From the NCBI GenBank assembly GCA_900319645.1, contig ONPG01000007.1:1-64000 (forward strand): a stretch of 64,000 nucleotides of DNA, written 5' to 3'. Positions 28,044 through 37,360 of the stretch are shown here, in pieces. Position 1 is the first letter of the stretch. Every line of letters begins with the position of its first letter. The position numbers and the translations under genes are program-made. This DNA is from an uncultured Bacteroidales bacterium. GTDB lineage: Bacteria > Bacteroidota > Bacteroidia > Bacteroidales > Paludibacteraceae. A model generated the notes under the pieces. It was not told the origin of the DNA, did not search any database, and saw nothing but the letters and a program-made list of their open reading frames with translations.

Positions 28044-29481
28044 AGTACTTGCCTACCACCGGCAGTCCGCTAAGCGGGAAGTCACGGCGGGTCAAGACTA
28101 CAATAAATATACCGATTAGTATAGTGCCTATGCCCATAAGTACCCATATATTCTGTACATAATACAGCCGGAGAGCATAATAGACAGCCAGCAGCCCGAG
28201 GGTGAGTGCCGTATAGCCGCCGATACTCTTGAGGTCGTACGGTATAGGCGCTTTCTTCTGACCGATGAAATACGAGAGCAGCATAATGACGAAATAGCAC
28301 ACTAAACTGCTTCCGCAACTCGCCCAATAACCTATCCTCGGCACGCCTACAATCTGCAGAACCAGCGTGATTACCAGACCGATAAGCGAGAAATAGGCAC
28401 CCCATTTGGTCTCGTCCGTCAGTTTGTACCAGAACGAGAGGTTGAAATAAATGCCTTGGAACACGTAGGTCCACAGCACAATCGGCACGATCTTCAGTCC
28501 CTCCCAATAGGCGCTTGAGATGATGTAGCGGAAGATATCCAGGTAGAAAATCACGCCTAACAGGATGAGGTACGAGAAAATGATATAGTACTTCATCGCG
28601 TCTGCGTAGGCCTCTACCGACTGGCGGTCTTTGTGCTTGGCGAACACGAACGGCTCGTAGGCGTAGCGGAAGGCTTGGGTGAACATCATCATTACCATCG
28701 CCACCTTGAAGCACGCTCCGTATATACCTAATTGCGCCTGCGCGTCTGCGCCTGCATATAAATAAGGGAATAGAATACGGTCGAGCGTCTGATTCATAAT
28801 TCCTGCCACACCCAGAACCAGTAGCGGAAGAGAGTATCGTAACATAACATGGAGCGTCTCCCACGAGAATCTCCCGCCTTTTGGCATCGTCATCGGCAGC
28901 AGGCATATGGTCTGAATACCCGTGGCAAGGATATTACTCAGGAACACATAGAACACGTCGTTCTTGCCTAACACCACCAGAAACAGGATGTTGAATCCGA
29001 TATTGAGGACGACAAAAAGCAGCTTGAGTGCCGCAAAAACCATTGATCGTTTCTGATATCGCAGGTAAGCGAAAGGAATACAGGCGAACGCATCCACAGC
29101 TACCGTGGCGAACATCATCGCGATAAACTCCGAGTGGTCCGCATAGCCCAACAGGTTGGCTATCGGCTGGCGGAACAGAACGACCAGCACGGCAAACAGG
29201 GTGCTCGTCGTCAACAGGGTCAGAAAGGCGGTCTTATAGACGCTCTTCGGATCGTAGTCCTCGCGGTTGGCGAAACGGAAAAAACCTGTCTCCATCCCGT
29301 AGGTGAGTATCACCAGCAGCAGGGCGGTCCAGGCATAGATATTGGTGACAATACCATAATCTGCCGTGCGCGCAAGAGCGTACGTGTATAGCGGCACAAG
29401 CAGATAGTTGAGAAACTTGCCTATTATCGAACTCAACCCGTAGATGGCGGTGTCCTTCGCCAAGGATTTCATCTCAGACAT
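28033..29481 (-). CDS. Polysaccharide flippase (Wzx/MATE superfamily, 482 aa)
   Basis: The protein has about 14 hydrophobic segments and starts MSEMKSLAKDTAIYGLSSIIGKF (core: YGLSSIIGKFLNYLLVPLYT), the typical N-terminus of Bacteroidetes flippases. It presumably moves an undecaprenyl-linked glycan to the periplasmic face. It is distinct in sequence from the 23897-25384 flippase. Confidence 0.88.
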   Translation of the reverse strand: MSEMKSLAKDTAIYGLSSIIGKFLNYLLVPLYTYALARTADYGIVTNIYAWTALLLVILTYGMETGFFRFANREDYDPKSVYKTAFLTLLTTSTLFAVLVVLFRQPIANLLGYADHSEFIAMMFATVAVDAFACIPFAYLRYQKRSMVFAALKLLFVVLNIGFNILFLVVLGKNDVFYVFLSNILATGIQTICLLPMTMPKGGRFSWETLHVMLRYSLPLLVLGVAGIMNQTLDRILFPYLYAGADAQAQLGIYGACFKVAMVMMMFTQAFRYAYEPFVFAKHKDRQSVEAYADAMKYYIIFSYLILLGVIFYLDIFRYIISSAYWEGLKIVPIVLWTYVFQGIYFNLSFWYKLTDETKWGAYFSLIGLVITLVLQIVGVPRIGYWASCGSSLVCYFVIMLLSYFIGQKKAPIPYDLKSIGGYTALTLGLLAVYYALRLYYVQNIWVLMGIGTILIGIFIVVLTRRDFPLSGLPVVGKYFKS

Positions 29482-29513
29482 TTTCGCATTTCCTTATTTT
29501 TATATTTATTCAT

Positions 29514-30179
29514 TTATTCTTTTCCTGCTACGCAGATGACGATTTCGCCTTTCGGAGTTTTCTCCGTGAAATGGGCGATCAGTTCGGCGAGTGTTCCGCG
29601 TACGGTCTCTTCGTGTACCTTGCTGATCTCGCGTGTCACGGACGCTTTGCGTTCTCCGCCGCACACCAGAGCCAACTGCTCCAAGGTCTTCACCAGCCGG
29701 AAGGGCGACTCATAGACGATAAACGTCTCGTCCAGTTCCGCCAGGTATTGCAGACGCGTCTGCCTGCCTTTTTTCTGGGGCAGGAATCCCTCGAAATAGA
29801 AGTGGTTGTTAGGCAACCCGCTATCTACTAATGCCGGCACAAAAGCCGTGGCACCCGGCAGGGTCTGAATCTCCACCTCTGCCTCGGCTGCTGCACGAAC
29901 AAGGAAAAATCCCGGATCGCTGATGGCCGGAGTGCCGGCATCGGAAATCAAAGCGATGTTCGCACCCGCCTTCAGGCGTTCCACAATGTCCGACGAGGTC
30001 TCATGCTCGTTGAATTTGTGGTGGCTCTTGAGGGGCGTGTGAATATCGAAATGCTGGAGGAGAATACCGCTCGTGCGTGTGTCCTCCGCCAAAATCAGAT
30101 CCACCGACTTCAATACCTCGATGGCGCGGAACGTCATATCTTGCAGATTACCAACCGGTGTGGGTACGATGTAGAGCAT
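29514..30179 (-). CDS. rsmI: 16S rRNA 2'-O-methyltransferase RsmI
   Basis: A tetrapyrrole-methylase fold protein. PTPVGNLQDMTFRA (residues 5-18), LILAEDTRTSG and ISDAGTPAISDPG are diagnostic. It methylates the 2'-O of C1402 in 16S rRNA using S-adenosylmethionine. At 221 aa it matches the shorter Bacteroidetes forms. Confidence 0.95.
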   Translation of the reverse strand: MLYIVPTPVGNLQDMTFRAIEVLKSVDLILAEDTRTSGILLQHFDIHTPLKSHHKFNEHETSSDIVERLKAGANIALISDAGTPAISDPGFFLVRAAAEAEVEIQTLPGATAFVPALVDSGLPNNHFYFEGFLPQKKGRQTRLQYLAELDETFIVYESPFRLVKTLEQLALVCGGERKASVTREISKVHEETVRGTLAELIAHFTEKTPKGEIVICVAGKE

Positions 30180-30182
30180 CTT

Positions 30183-30222
30183 GTAAATTTACGATTTGAC
30201 GATTTACGATTTGATGATTTAT
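30183..30222. repeat. 7/8-nt tandem repeat (TTTACGA/TTTGACGA)
   Basis: Units TTTACGA and TTTGACGA alternate between rsmI and the coiled-coil gene. Confidence 0.75.
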
Positions 30223-30929
30223 CCAAAACGTCTGTGCAACGTGACGATGAACTGCTGGTAGGTCTTGCTCTCGGTGTCCCATTGGAAATGCGAGTTGATG
30301 TAGTCCATCGCCTCGTCGAACGAGCCCAAACGGTTCAGTTCATCCAGCGTACGTTGCATTTTCTCGGCATTCTGTGAGAACAACTCACGCTGATAGAGGA
30401 ATCGGTCACCCAGCGAGATGGCCAAACGGATGTCATCCACCGCCTTGCCGTAGAGTGCTGCTTTCGGCGAAGCCGGCTCTTCCTTTTGGGGAACGGTTGT
30501 TTCCGTAGTGTCCGTTACTTCCGCTGTTTCCTCAGTCTGTTCGGAGACCTCGGCGGACTCAGTTTCTGATTCCGGTTCTACAGCCTCTTCCTGTTCTTCC
30601 GTTTCTGCTTCCGGCTCGGTAACCGGTTCTGCCTCTTGCTCCGCCTCTTCTACTTCCGTTTCAGTCTCAGGCTCCGGCTCGGCAACAGGAGCGGCTACGA
30701 CCACCGGTTTCTCCACAACTACCTCTTTGATGACCTCTACGGGTTTCTCCACTTCCACGATTTTCTCTACCACTTTCTCCACCACCTGAGGTTCCGGAGC
30801 AGGACGGTTTTGCAGTTCGGTCAGTTGTGCCTGCAATCCGGTGATAAGTGCCTCTTGCTCGGCTATGCGAGTCTCCGAGGCAGCCAAACGTGCCTCCAGA
30901 GACTCAAAATATTTGATTACTTCTTCCAT
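30219..30929 (-). CDS. Coiled-coil and acidic-linker protein of unknown function (236 aa)
   Basis: Three parts are visible. Residues 1-42 form a coiled coil (EEVIKYFESLEARLAASETR). Residues about 45-150 form a low-complexity linker, first Val/Lys/Glu repeats (VEKVVEKIVEVEKPVE) and then Glu/Thr/Pro-rich. Residues about 155-236 form a conserved-looking helical domain (DDIRLAISLGDRFLYQRELF, FDEAMDYINSHFQW). I recognise the last domain from hypothetical Bacteroidales proteins, where it lies after a variable linker. No function can be stated. Confidence 0.75.
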   Translation of the reverse strand: MEEVIKYFESLEARLAASETRIAEQEALITGLQAQLTELQNRPAPEPQVVEKVVEKIVEVEKPVEVIKEVVVEKPVVVAAPVAEPEPETETEVEEAEQEAEPVTEPEAETEEQEEAVEPESETESAEVSEQTEETAEVTDTTETTVPQKEEPASPKAALYGKAVDDIRLAISLGDRFLYQRELFSQNAEKMQRTLDELNRLGSFDEAMDYINSHFQWDTESKTYQQFIVTLHRRFG

Positions 30930-30934
30930 GAAGA

Positions 30935-30977
30935 ATTGTCAATTATCAATTATTAATTATCAATTATCAATTATCAA
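30935..30977. repeat. 7-nt tandem repeat (ATTATCA)
   Basis: Five to six units of ATTATCA or ATTATTA lie between the coiled-coil gene and the transporter gene. Confidence 0.9.
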
Positions 30978-32504
30978 TTACTTCGTTGCGTCCTCCAGTT
31001 TCTTCATCATCGAGAACATGAAGATTGCGGCAATCAGGCAGACAGCCACGAATACGCTCCAAACGATCCACAAAGGTATATCGCCCCAGAGCGATCCGCC
31101 GATACGTACCAGATAATTGCCGATGGCAGTAGCTACGAACCAACCGCCCATCATCATTCCCTTGTATTTGGGAGGTGCCACTTTGCTGACGAATGAGATA
31201 CCCATCGGGCTGAGCAGCAACTCGCCGAAAGTAAGGATCAGATAGGTGTAAATCAGCACATTCGCATTCACGAAAGTCGGATCTCCGCTGACGCGTGCCA
31301 ACTCCTGCGCACTCGGAGTGAGCAGGTTGAGCGAGCAAACGGCCATCAGCACGTACGCCGCTGCGGCTACCACCATTCCGTAGGCAATCTTACGCGGAGC
31401 GGAAGGCTCTTTGCCTTTCTTGGCAAGCGAACCGAAGATAGCCATACTGATAGGCGTCAGAGCTACTACGTAGAACGGGTTGAACTGCTGGAAAATAGGA
31501 GCTGCGATATTGATCTCGTCCGGGTGGCTGAAGAATTTGTATGCCAGCACAGCCAGCGATGCCACGCCGATACAACTCCAAACGGTTTTGCTTTTCTTGG
31601 TTCCCTCGCCGAACACACCAAAGGCGGCATACACGAGAATAGCTACTGCTACCAGGTTGATGATGTCGAACGCCATCGTCTGTGCTCCCGTTACAACCGG
31701 ATCGACAAACTCATTGGCGAAGAAAGTGAGTGTCAGACCGTTCTGGTGGAACGCCATCCAGAAGAAGATCACTACGGCAAACACCAGACAGAGTGCCACA
31801 ATACGTTTCTTGGTCTGCTCCGGCGACAACTCCTCAACCGGCTCGGTCGCACCTTTCGCAGCCTGCTTGACGCTGTTCTCCACGTGCTTGAACCACGGGC
31901 GGCAAGCGTAGTAAATAACAATACTCAATACCAGCGAAGCGCAGGCTACCATAAACGCGAAGTGATAACTGTCGTTCACGCTCACGCCCATCGACTCCTG
32001 TGCCCAAGCCATGATCTTCACAGCAGCGGTCGGAGCGAACATAGCGCCGATATTGATTGCCATATAGAACAGCGAGAAAGCGGCATCGCGGCGGTCGGCG
32101 TATTTCGGATCGTCGTACAAGTTACCCACCATCACTTGCAGGTTGCCCTTGAACAGACCCGTTCCGAAACTGATCAGCAGCAATGCCAGCAACATAACGC
32201 CCATCGCCACACCATTGCCTCCTAAAGGAATAGCCAGGCCTATATAGCCGAGGAACATAATAATGATTCCGATGGTTACGCATTTGCCGTAACCGATTTT
32301 GTCGGCAATAATTCCACCTACCAACGGCAGAAAATACACACAAGCCAGAAATCCGGCGTAGATACGGCTGGCGGCATCAGCCGACAGACCAAAATTAGCG
32401 CGCAGGAACAACGCGAAGACGGCAAGCATCGTGTAGTAACCGAATCGCTCACCTGTGTTGGCCAAAGCCAACGCAAACAGTCCTTTGGGTTGATTTGAAA
32501 ACAT
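30978..32504 (-). CDS. POT/PTR2-family proton-dependent peptide transporter (508 aa)
   Basis: About 12-14 hydrophobic segments. The N-terminal signature is ANTGERFGYYTMLAVFALFL, a variant of the POT ExxERFxYY motif in which the first Glu is replaced (NTGER); such variants may differ in proton coupling. It imports di- and tripeptides. A short-repeat junction (ATTATCA units) lies on each side of the gene. Confidence 0.92.
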   Translation of the reverse strand: MFSNQPKGLFALALANTGERFGYYTMLAVFALFLRANFGLSADAASRIYAGFLACVYFLPLVGGIIADKIGYGKCVTIGIIIMFLGYIGLAIPLGGNGVAMGVMLLALLLISFGTGLFKGNLQVMVGNLYDDPKYADRRDAAFSLFYMAINIGAMFAPTAAVKIMAWAQESMGVSVNDSYHFAFMVACASLVLSIVIYYACRPWFKHVENSVKQAAKGATEPVEELSPEQTKKRIVALCLVFAVVIFFWMAFHQNGLTLTFFANEFVDPVVTGAQTMAFDIINLVAVAILVYAAFGVFGEGTKKSKTVWSCIGVASLAVLAYKFFSHPDEINIAAPIFQQFNPFYVVALTPISMAIFGSLAKKGKEPSAPRKIAYGMVVAAAAYVLMAVCSLNLLTPSAQELARVSGDPTFVNANVLIYTYLILTFGELLLSPMGISFVSKVAPPKYKGMMMGGWFVATAIGNYLVRIGGSLWGDIPLWIVWSVFVAVCLIAAIFMFSMMKKLEDATK

Positions 32505-32517
32505 AGTTTTTTTGTAT

Positions 32518-32605
32518 TTACAATTATTAAATTATCAATTATCAAGATTTTCGCTTGTCGAAAATAATCGTGCCCGTAAGGGCTAAGAATTGTCAATTAT
32601 CAATT
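32518..32605. repeat. 7-nt repeats (ATTATCA) flanking an unrelated 40-nt core
   Basis: ATTATCA-type units occur at about 32519-32545 and again at 32588-32605. Between them is a non-repeated stretch with a TTTTCGCTTGTCGAAAAT palindrome. No gene is present. Confidence 0.7.
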
Positions 32606-33636
32606 ACTTCACACCAGTGATGTCTGTCCTCGGCTCGGCCGAACTGGATATCTCTCAGCGAGTGGTACAAGTCGGTCAGAATGGGTCCCGGTTCGTCGCT
32701 CAGGTGGTAGATTTTGTTTTTCTCAGGGTCAATCACCTTGCTGATAGGCGATATCACACACGCCGTGCCGCATGCAGCGGCTTCCTGCATCTGATCCAAC
32801 TCCTCCAGCGCGATATGCCGTCTCGTTACTTTGTAGCCTTTGTCCTTCGCCAGCGTCATCAGACTGTCGTTCGTGATACTCGGCAGGATTGCACTACTCC
32901 TCGGCGTCAGATACTCAATCTGGTCTTTCGACTTTTGACTTTCGACTTTCGACTTTATCCCAATAAAATTCGCTGCGCTACACTCGTCAATATATCGATG
33001 ATATTTGGCATCGAGGAACAGACAGTCCATGCCTTGCGCATGTGCCGGTTCGGTCGCACGGAACGACGATGCGTAGTTACCGCCCACTTTGAACTGACCC
33101 GTTCCGTAAGGCGCCGCACGATCCACATGCCTGTTCACCACAAACGTCGTGCAATGAAACTTCCCCGGGTAGTACGGACCGATAGGCGATGGGATCACTA
33201 TAAACTCAAAATCCCTTCCCGGACCGACACCCAAACGCGGCGTTGTGCCGATCAGCAGCGGTCGGAAATACAGCGTTGCGTCTGTGCCGTAAGGCGGCAG
33301 AAAATCCATGTTTTTCTCCAGTGCCAGCCGGATGGCCTTTCCGAATAACTCTTCCGGAACGGGTTGCATATACAAGCCTTCCGCACTTCGTGCCATTCGT
33401 TTGGCGTTCTCCCTCCAACGGAAAATACGTATCTTGCCGTCCACACCACGGAAGGCTTTCAAGCCCTCGAAAGCCTCTTGTCCGTATTGCAGACAGGTGG
33501 CGGACACGTGCAAATGCAGGTATTTGTCCGCCGTGGCGTAGGGTTCTTCCCATGCGCCGTTGTGATATGCCGCCCGGACGATGTAGTCCGGCTCGGTATA
33601 ATGAAATCCTAAATTACTCCAATTGATATCTTTCAT
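32593..33636 (-). CDS. ilvE: Branched-chain amino-acid aminotransferase
   Basis: A fold-type IV PLP enzyme that interconverts Leu/Ile/Val and their 2-oxo acids. The PLP lysine is K183 in FKVGGNYASS. YIDECSAANFIGI (about 215-227) and SSAILPSITNDSL (247-259) complete the active site. Residues about 228-238 (KSKVESQKSKD) replace the short beta-turn usually found between FIGIK and YLTP; they are encoded by a 32-nt tandem repeat. The start codon overlaps the WbqC-like stop by 4 nt, indicating translational coupling. Confidence 0.95.
   Translation of the reverse strand: MKDINWSNLGFHYTEPDYIVRAAYHNGAWEEPYATADKYLHLHVSATCLQYGQEAFEGLKAFRGVDGKIRIFRWRENAKRMARSAEGLYMQPVPEELFGKAIRLALEKNMDFLPPYGTDATLYFRPLLIGTTPRLGVGPGRDFEFIVIPSPIGPYYPGKFHCTTFVVNRHVDRAAPYGTGQFKVGGNYASSFRATEPAHAQGMDCLFLDAKYHRYIDECSAANFIGIKSKVESQKSKDQIEYLTPRSSAILPSITNDSLMTLAKDKGYKVTRRHIALEELDQMQEAAACGTACVISPISKVIDPEKNKIYHLSDEPGPILTDLYHSLRDIQFGRAEDRHHWCEVIDN
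32925..32956. repeat. 32-nt repeat (GACTTTC units) inside ilvE
   Basis: Four GACTTTY units with 7-nt period. The 32 bases are identical to 34770-34801 inside lepB, and both are read in the same frame as KSKVESQKSK. Confidence 0.92.
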
Positions 33637-34172
33637 TGCAAATGGTCGGTTGTTTCCGGCCCATATTCAAACAATTCGTCTAATATACTGTGTCCGTCTC
33701 CGAAGAAACGATTCAACTCTTCTCCTCTCCAGTCCGTCGTGCAGCGGTAGGCGTATTCTCCTCCTTTGAGCGAAGGGCGGGTGTTCCGCAGCAAAGCCAT
33801 AATCGTCTCGTGCAGCTCGCTGTTCAAGTCCCAGAGAAAGCGGTATTCTTTCTCGTAGAACGGTTTGAAGAACTCCTCGTAGTAGTCGAAATACGGTGTG
33901 TTCTTATAGGCCGATACCAGCGAGATCCAGTGTTGGTGTTGCCAGCGGGTCTGATAGCTGATCTCGATATCCCGTGTCAACTGCTTGTGCTCCACTTTCT
34001 TTACCGGTATCGTCAGTCTCACCAATTCGCCATTAGTGTCGTGAATGAGTGCACGGTTGCGGCAGGTCTGTTTCTCAAACGATTCCAGTCCTTCTATCTC
34101 CATCTTCTCCGGAGCGGTCAGGTACGCCTTGTACCACTCCTTTGGTGCCATATATGCGACAGGTAATACCAA
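33633..34172 (-). CDS. WbqC-like family protein (179 aa)
   Basis: The features RNRALIHDTNGELVRLTIPV (core RNRALI...LTIPV), WQHQHWISLVSAYKNTPYF and FLWDLNSELHETIM match WbqC-like proteins, often found with lepB in Bacteroidetes. Some family members have been linked to surface-polysaccharide synthesis; the reaction here is unknown. The start lies 16 nt after the lepB stop, and the end overlaps ilvE by 4 nt. Confidence 0.8.
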   Translation of the reverse strand: MVLPVAYMAPKEWYKAYLTAPEKMEIEGLESFEKQTCRNRALIHDTNGELVRLTIPVKKVEHKQLTRDIEISYQTRWQHQHWISLVSAYKNTPYFDYYEEFFKPFYEKEYRFLWDLNSELHETIMALLRNTRPSLKGGEYAYRCTTDWRGEELNRFFGDGHSILDELFEYGPETTDHLQ

Positions 34173-34188
34173 TTCTTACTCTGTATCT

Positions 34189-35568
34189 TTATCTTTTCGC
34201 ACCGTTTCCTATTCTGTTCCAGCGGATGGAGTGGGTGTCTTTGTCCACGCTGAGCCAGATGAATACCGGCCGTCCGACGATGTGGTCCTCCGGCACGAAG
34301 CCCCAGTATCGACTGTCGGCGGAGTTATGGCGGTTGTCGCCCTGCATCCAGTAGTAATCCATCGCGAACTCATATTCCTCGCCTATTCGCATCGGTTTGA
34401 ACTCATACGCGTCCGCTATACGTTTATAAATCCAGAAGTTCTCCTCCGTGATCATCAGCTTATCGCCTTTCTTCGGGATGTAGATCGGTCCGTAGTTGTC
34501 ACGTGTCCAGTTGTTGTGCCCCAAGGGATAAACGCTTCCGCCCAAAGCGTCCTCTTCCACTTCGATGGCGCGTACGTGCGAGTTCTTCGAAAGCTCTGCA
34601 CGCATCTCTTCCGTCAGCGGGAAATGCCACATGTCGCTTCTCACCTGCTTGCGGTCGGCTATGCTGATGCCGAGTTTCTCCAAGTACTTGGCGCTGAAGA
34701 TATGTCCGTCTGTCAGTACAAAATAGTTGAGTTGCAGCCCCTCTCTCTCCGGCTCACGCTGCCAGTCGGCTTTCGACTTTTGACTTTCGACTTTCGACTT
34801 TGTATAAACGACATTGTCGATGATACGCAGGCTGTCTCCCGGTGTGCCCACGCAGCGTTTTACGTAGTTCTCACGCCTATCGACAGGACGGACGGTCAGG
34901 TTCTGCAAGTCACGTGGGTTGATGCCGTAATACCGCAGCACCCCGTAACCTTGTGTCTCGGCAATGTGCCTGAGCGAGTAATAGTCGGGGTTCTCATGAC
35001 CGATGACCACTGTGTCGCCGGCAGGGAAATTGAACACTACGATATCCTCTTTCTTCGGGCTGGTCCATCCTTTGAGACGCTTGTAGTCCCAATGCGGTTT
35101 GTCCAGATAACTCTTGCCGCCGCCCAGCCATTCCGGGAAGGTGTGTTGTACGAGCGGCATGGAGAGCGGTGTCTGCGGCACGCGTGCACCGTAAGCCATC
35201 TTGCTCACGTACAGGAAATCGCCCACGCGAAGCGTCTTCTCCAGACTCGAACTCGGGATCTGGTAGTTCTGGAAGATATACAGGTTGATGAAATACACGG
35301 CTACCAGCGCAAAAACAATCGCGTCTAACCAACTAAACAAGGTATAAAGGAACGCATTTGTCTCCTTATACTTCTTCCACCACCCGTAGTTGATATACTT
35401 GGTGGTGAACATATCCACTACGAGTGGCAGCAGTACTAACCACCCTAAACTCTTCCAGTCGCCCCAGGCAACCCATATCACGAACGCCACATACAATGCG
35501 CTCCAGATACCTGCGCGGATCCATTCGCCGCGACTCGTCTCTTTGATTCTATCTTGAAAACTTTTCAT
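34189..35568 (-). CDS. lepB: Signal peptidase I
   Basis: An inner-membrane serine protease that removes Sec signal peptides. Two to three N-terminal helices (residues about 20-52 and 75-100) precede the catalytic serine in IPSSSLEKTL (S108). The catalytic lysine is in YVKRCVGTPGD (K237), and box E is GDNRHNSADSRYWG. At 459 aa it is of the long Bacteroidetes type. Residues about 257-267 (KSKVESQKSKA) are encoded by the same 32-nt repeat as in ilvE and lie just after the GTPGD box. Confidence 0.95.
   Translation of the reverse strand: MKSFQDRIKETSRGEWIRAGIWSALYVAFVIWVAWGDWKSLGWLVLLPLVVDMFTTKYINYGWWKKYKETNAFLYTLFSWLDAIVFALVAVYFINLYIFQNYQIPSSSLEKTLRVGDFLYVSKMAYGARVPQTPLSMPLVQHTFPEWLGGGKSYLDKPHWDYKRLKGWTSPKKEDIVVFNFPAGDTVVIGHENPDYYSLRHIAETQGYGVLRYYGINPRDLQNLTVRPVDRRENYVKRCVGTPGDSLRIIDNVVYTKSKVESQKSKADWQREPEREGLQLNYFVLTDGHIFSAKYLEKLGISIADRKQVRSDMWHFPLTEEMRAELSKNSHVRAIEVEEDALGGSVYPLGHNNWTRDNYGPIYIPKKGDKLMITEENFWIYKRIADAYEFKPMRIGEEYEFAMDYYWMQGDNRHNSADSRYWGFVPEDHIVGRPVFIWLSVDKDTHSIRWNRIGNGAKR
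34770..34801. repeat. 32-nt repeat (GACTTTC units) inside lepB
   Basis: Base-for-base identical to 32925-32956 in ilvE, 1.8 kb away, and in frame. Confidence 0.92.
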
Positions 35569-35885
35569 GTGTCTTTATATAAAAATTTGCATTGTCATTT
35601 TTGACAGTTTTGACACTTTCTTGCAAAAAGTCAATAAATCCTTATTTTTTAATTTGCTTACTGACATTTTGATATCTTCAGCCTTTGTATAACTATCAAA
35701 AAGATAGAAACTGTCAAAACTGTCAAAACTGTCATGTCATTTTTTTATTATTAGCTCTCCTCTTTTTTCATTTCTGTTGCATATTTGCAGCAGTTTTTTC
35801 GAACATACCGTTCGAAAATCAAACGTTAGTGGTTCTTGTATATTCTTAGTCATTCTTAATGTTTGTCGTTGGTATTACCTATCTA
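35569..35885. other. Non-coding gap upstream of lepB, with repeats and an inverted repeat
   Basis: No gene is seen in 317 bp. It holds TTTTTGACAGTTTTGACA (about 35599-35616) and the complementary-type array ACTGTCAAA x3 (about 35709-35735), which can pair. A perfect inverted repeat, TTTTCGAAC-5 nt-GTTCGAAAA, lies at 35796-35818. Without a T-run on either side, this looks more like an operator than a terminator. Confidence 0.6.
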
Positions 35886-36659
35886 TTAACGGGTCAAACT
35901 CTCTGCCGCTAATACTGCTCCTAATGCAAATCCTCTGCGTCCCTTAGCCACATGTGTAATAATAATCGTATCTTCCTCGCTGTCCCACGTCACCGTGTGT
36001 GTGCCCGGCACTTCGCCCTCGCGGATACTTTCAATCGGAATCACTTCTCCCTCCCTTGCGGGGAGGGTCGGGGAGAGGTTTTGAATCTGCTCCGCTAACG
36101 TTTTGGCGGTCCCACTGGGTTTGTCGAGCTTGTGTATATGGTGTATCTCCGTGATCGAAGGCGAATAATGGTCGCCGGCCTTTGCCTTCAGTTCCTGCGC
36201 TAAAAAGCGGTTGAGATCAAAGAACACATTCACGCCCACCGAGTAGTTGCTGCTCCAAACAAGCATGACCTTTCCCTTCTCATCGCGCACAATCCATTTG
36301 TTGCTTTCCTCCCTTCCTTTTAGGGAAGGGTCGGGGTTAGGCTTGTTTATTCCGGTTGTTCCGCAGACCACCGGCACGCCTTGTGCCCAAGCTTTGCGCA
36401 CATTCTCCTCCGCCGTTTGAGGCGTCGTGAACTCAATCGCCACATCCGCGCTCCGGAAAGCCTCACTCTCAAAACCTTCCTCCGGAGAATAATATCTTAC
36501 AGGCGAAGCCGGTCCTACAGCGTTAGCGGTCTTACAGTCGCTTTGCGACGATCCTACAGCACAGCGGTCTATCACGCAAGTGATCTCGTGTCCTCTGCTC
36601 AGGGCCACTTCCTCAATCATGTGACCCATTTTTCCGTATCCGATAATTGCTATTTTCAT
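35886..36659 (-). CDS. dapB: 4-hydroxy-tetrahydrodipicolinate reductase
   Basis: The enzyme makes tetrahydrodipicolinate in the diaminopimelate/lysine pathway. The nucleotide-binding loop IIGYGKMGHMIE is at residues 4-15. EIHHIHKLDKPSGTAKTLAE carries the catalytic His and Lys. Three stretches look like in-frame insertions encoded by repeat-type DNA: residues about 33-51 (VGSSQSDCKTANAVGPAS), 105-118 (PNPDPSLKGREES) and 193-206 (LSPTLPAREGEV). All lie between recognisable blocks, and the core motifs are intact. Confidence 0.93.
   Translation of the reverse strand: MKIAIIGYGKMGHMIEEVALSRGHEITCVIDRCAVGSSQSDCKTANAVGPASPVRYYSPEEGFESEAFRSADVAIEFTTPQTAEENVRKAWAQGVPVVCGTTGINKPNPDPSLKGREESNKWIVRDEKGKVMLVWSSNYSVGVNVFFDLNRFLAQELKAKAGDHYSPSITEIHHIHKLDKPSGTAKTLAEQIQNLSPTLPAREGEVIPIESIREGEVPGTHTVTWDSEEDTIIITHVAKGRRGFALGAVLAAESLTR
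36044..36082. repeat. GC-rich palindromic element inside dapB (first)
   Basis: CTCCCTTGCGGGGAGGG followed by TCGGGGAGAGG. It belongs to the same type as 36307-36345, 48587-48620 and 58947-58991: a short stem followed by a G-rich run. Confidence 0.75.
36307..36345. repeat. GC-rich palindromic element inside dapB (second)
   Basis: CTCCCTTCCTTTTAGGGAAG forms a stem and is followed by GGTCGGGGTTAGG. It encodes PNPDPSLKGREE in frame. Confidence 0.75.
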
Positions 36660-36725
36660 CTTTCAGTTTTCAGTTTTCAATTTTTCTCGCGTGCGTGCGT
36701 CGCGCACACAAGGCAAAATCGGCTG

Positions 36726-36764
36726 CAAAGTTACAAAAAAATCCTGACATATACAAGTATATGT
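36726..36764 (-). promoter_or_regulatory. dapB promoter with palindrome at the -33 box
   Basis: On the minus strand: CTTG (36754-36757), a 20-nt spacer with a T-tract, and TAACTTTG (36726-36733), about 65 nt before dapB. The -33 box sits at the centre of the perfect palindrome ACATATAC-AA-GTATATGT (36747-36764). The bases GGCTGCAAAGTTAC are shared with 58303-58316. Confidence 0.7.
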
Positions 36765-37360
36765 ACAAAAAAGATTTCCGAAAGCCACTTTTTCCCCTAA
36801 ATGTGTCAATTTTTCTACATTTTGTAGGTCTATAAAAAATAAGAGCGCGCCAATTATTTTTGACACGCCTATAAATTGGTTACGCAAGAAGGATACGCGA
36901 ATGTCCCGATATTAAGATTTTGAGTCTGTCAAGCCACTTTCTCATCCTCGGGTAAATCAGCATATCTCGTGCTACTCTTGCGCCACTCTTAAGCCTTTCC
37001 CGAAAATGTCCGATTATTTAGATTAGTTATTTTCTTTCTTGGTAATTATGCGGGATACTATCCCGCTCCCAAACCGCCTCGCTTCACGCCTTCACAGATT
37101 CACATATAAATGTATCTTCAACATATAGGTTGACTTTTTACCTATTTTCAAAACTTCTATTAACCCTCTACCTACGACCAGCAAGCGGGTACTCAACGAG
37201 CACCCGCCTGATTTCTTTGTTCTTGGTACTTTATCACTTGGTACTTGATTCCTTAGTCACTTGGTTTATGCCTTTTATCCGCGGAAGATGAGGAGGAGAC
37301 TTAACTGCAATTTAGTGCAAATTTGCACCCAAAATACGGATAAATATTTGCGTAATTCAA
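36765..37360. other. Non-coding gap between dapB promoter and LRR gene
   Basis: No convincing gene or tRNA is seen. It contains the small palindrome GCGGGATACTATCCCGC (37049-37065), related to one at 58522-58538. It also holds a degenerate copy (37183-37208, AGCGGGTACTCAACGAGC) of the LRR terminator region and 7-nt CTTGGTA-type repeats at about 37222-37266. Confidence 0.6.

Noticed and set aside
36663-36887. Small open frames around the dapB promoter
   Set aside because: They overlap the promoter and repeat DNA, have skewed composition and lack start context.
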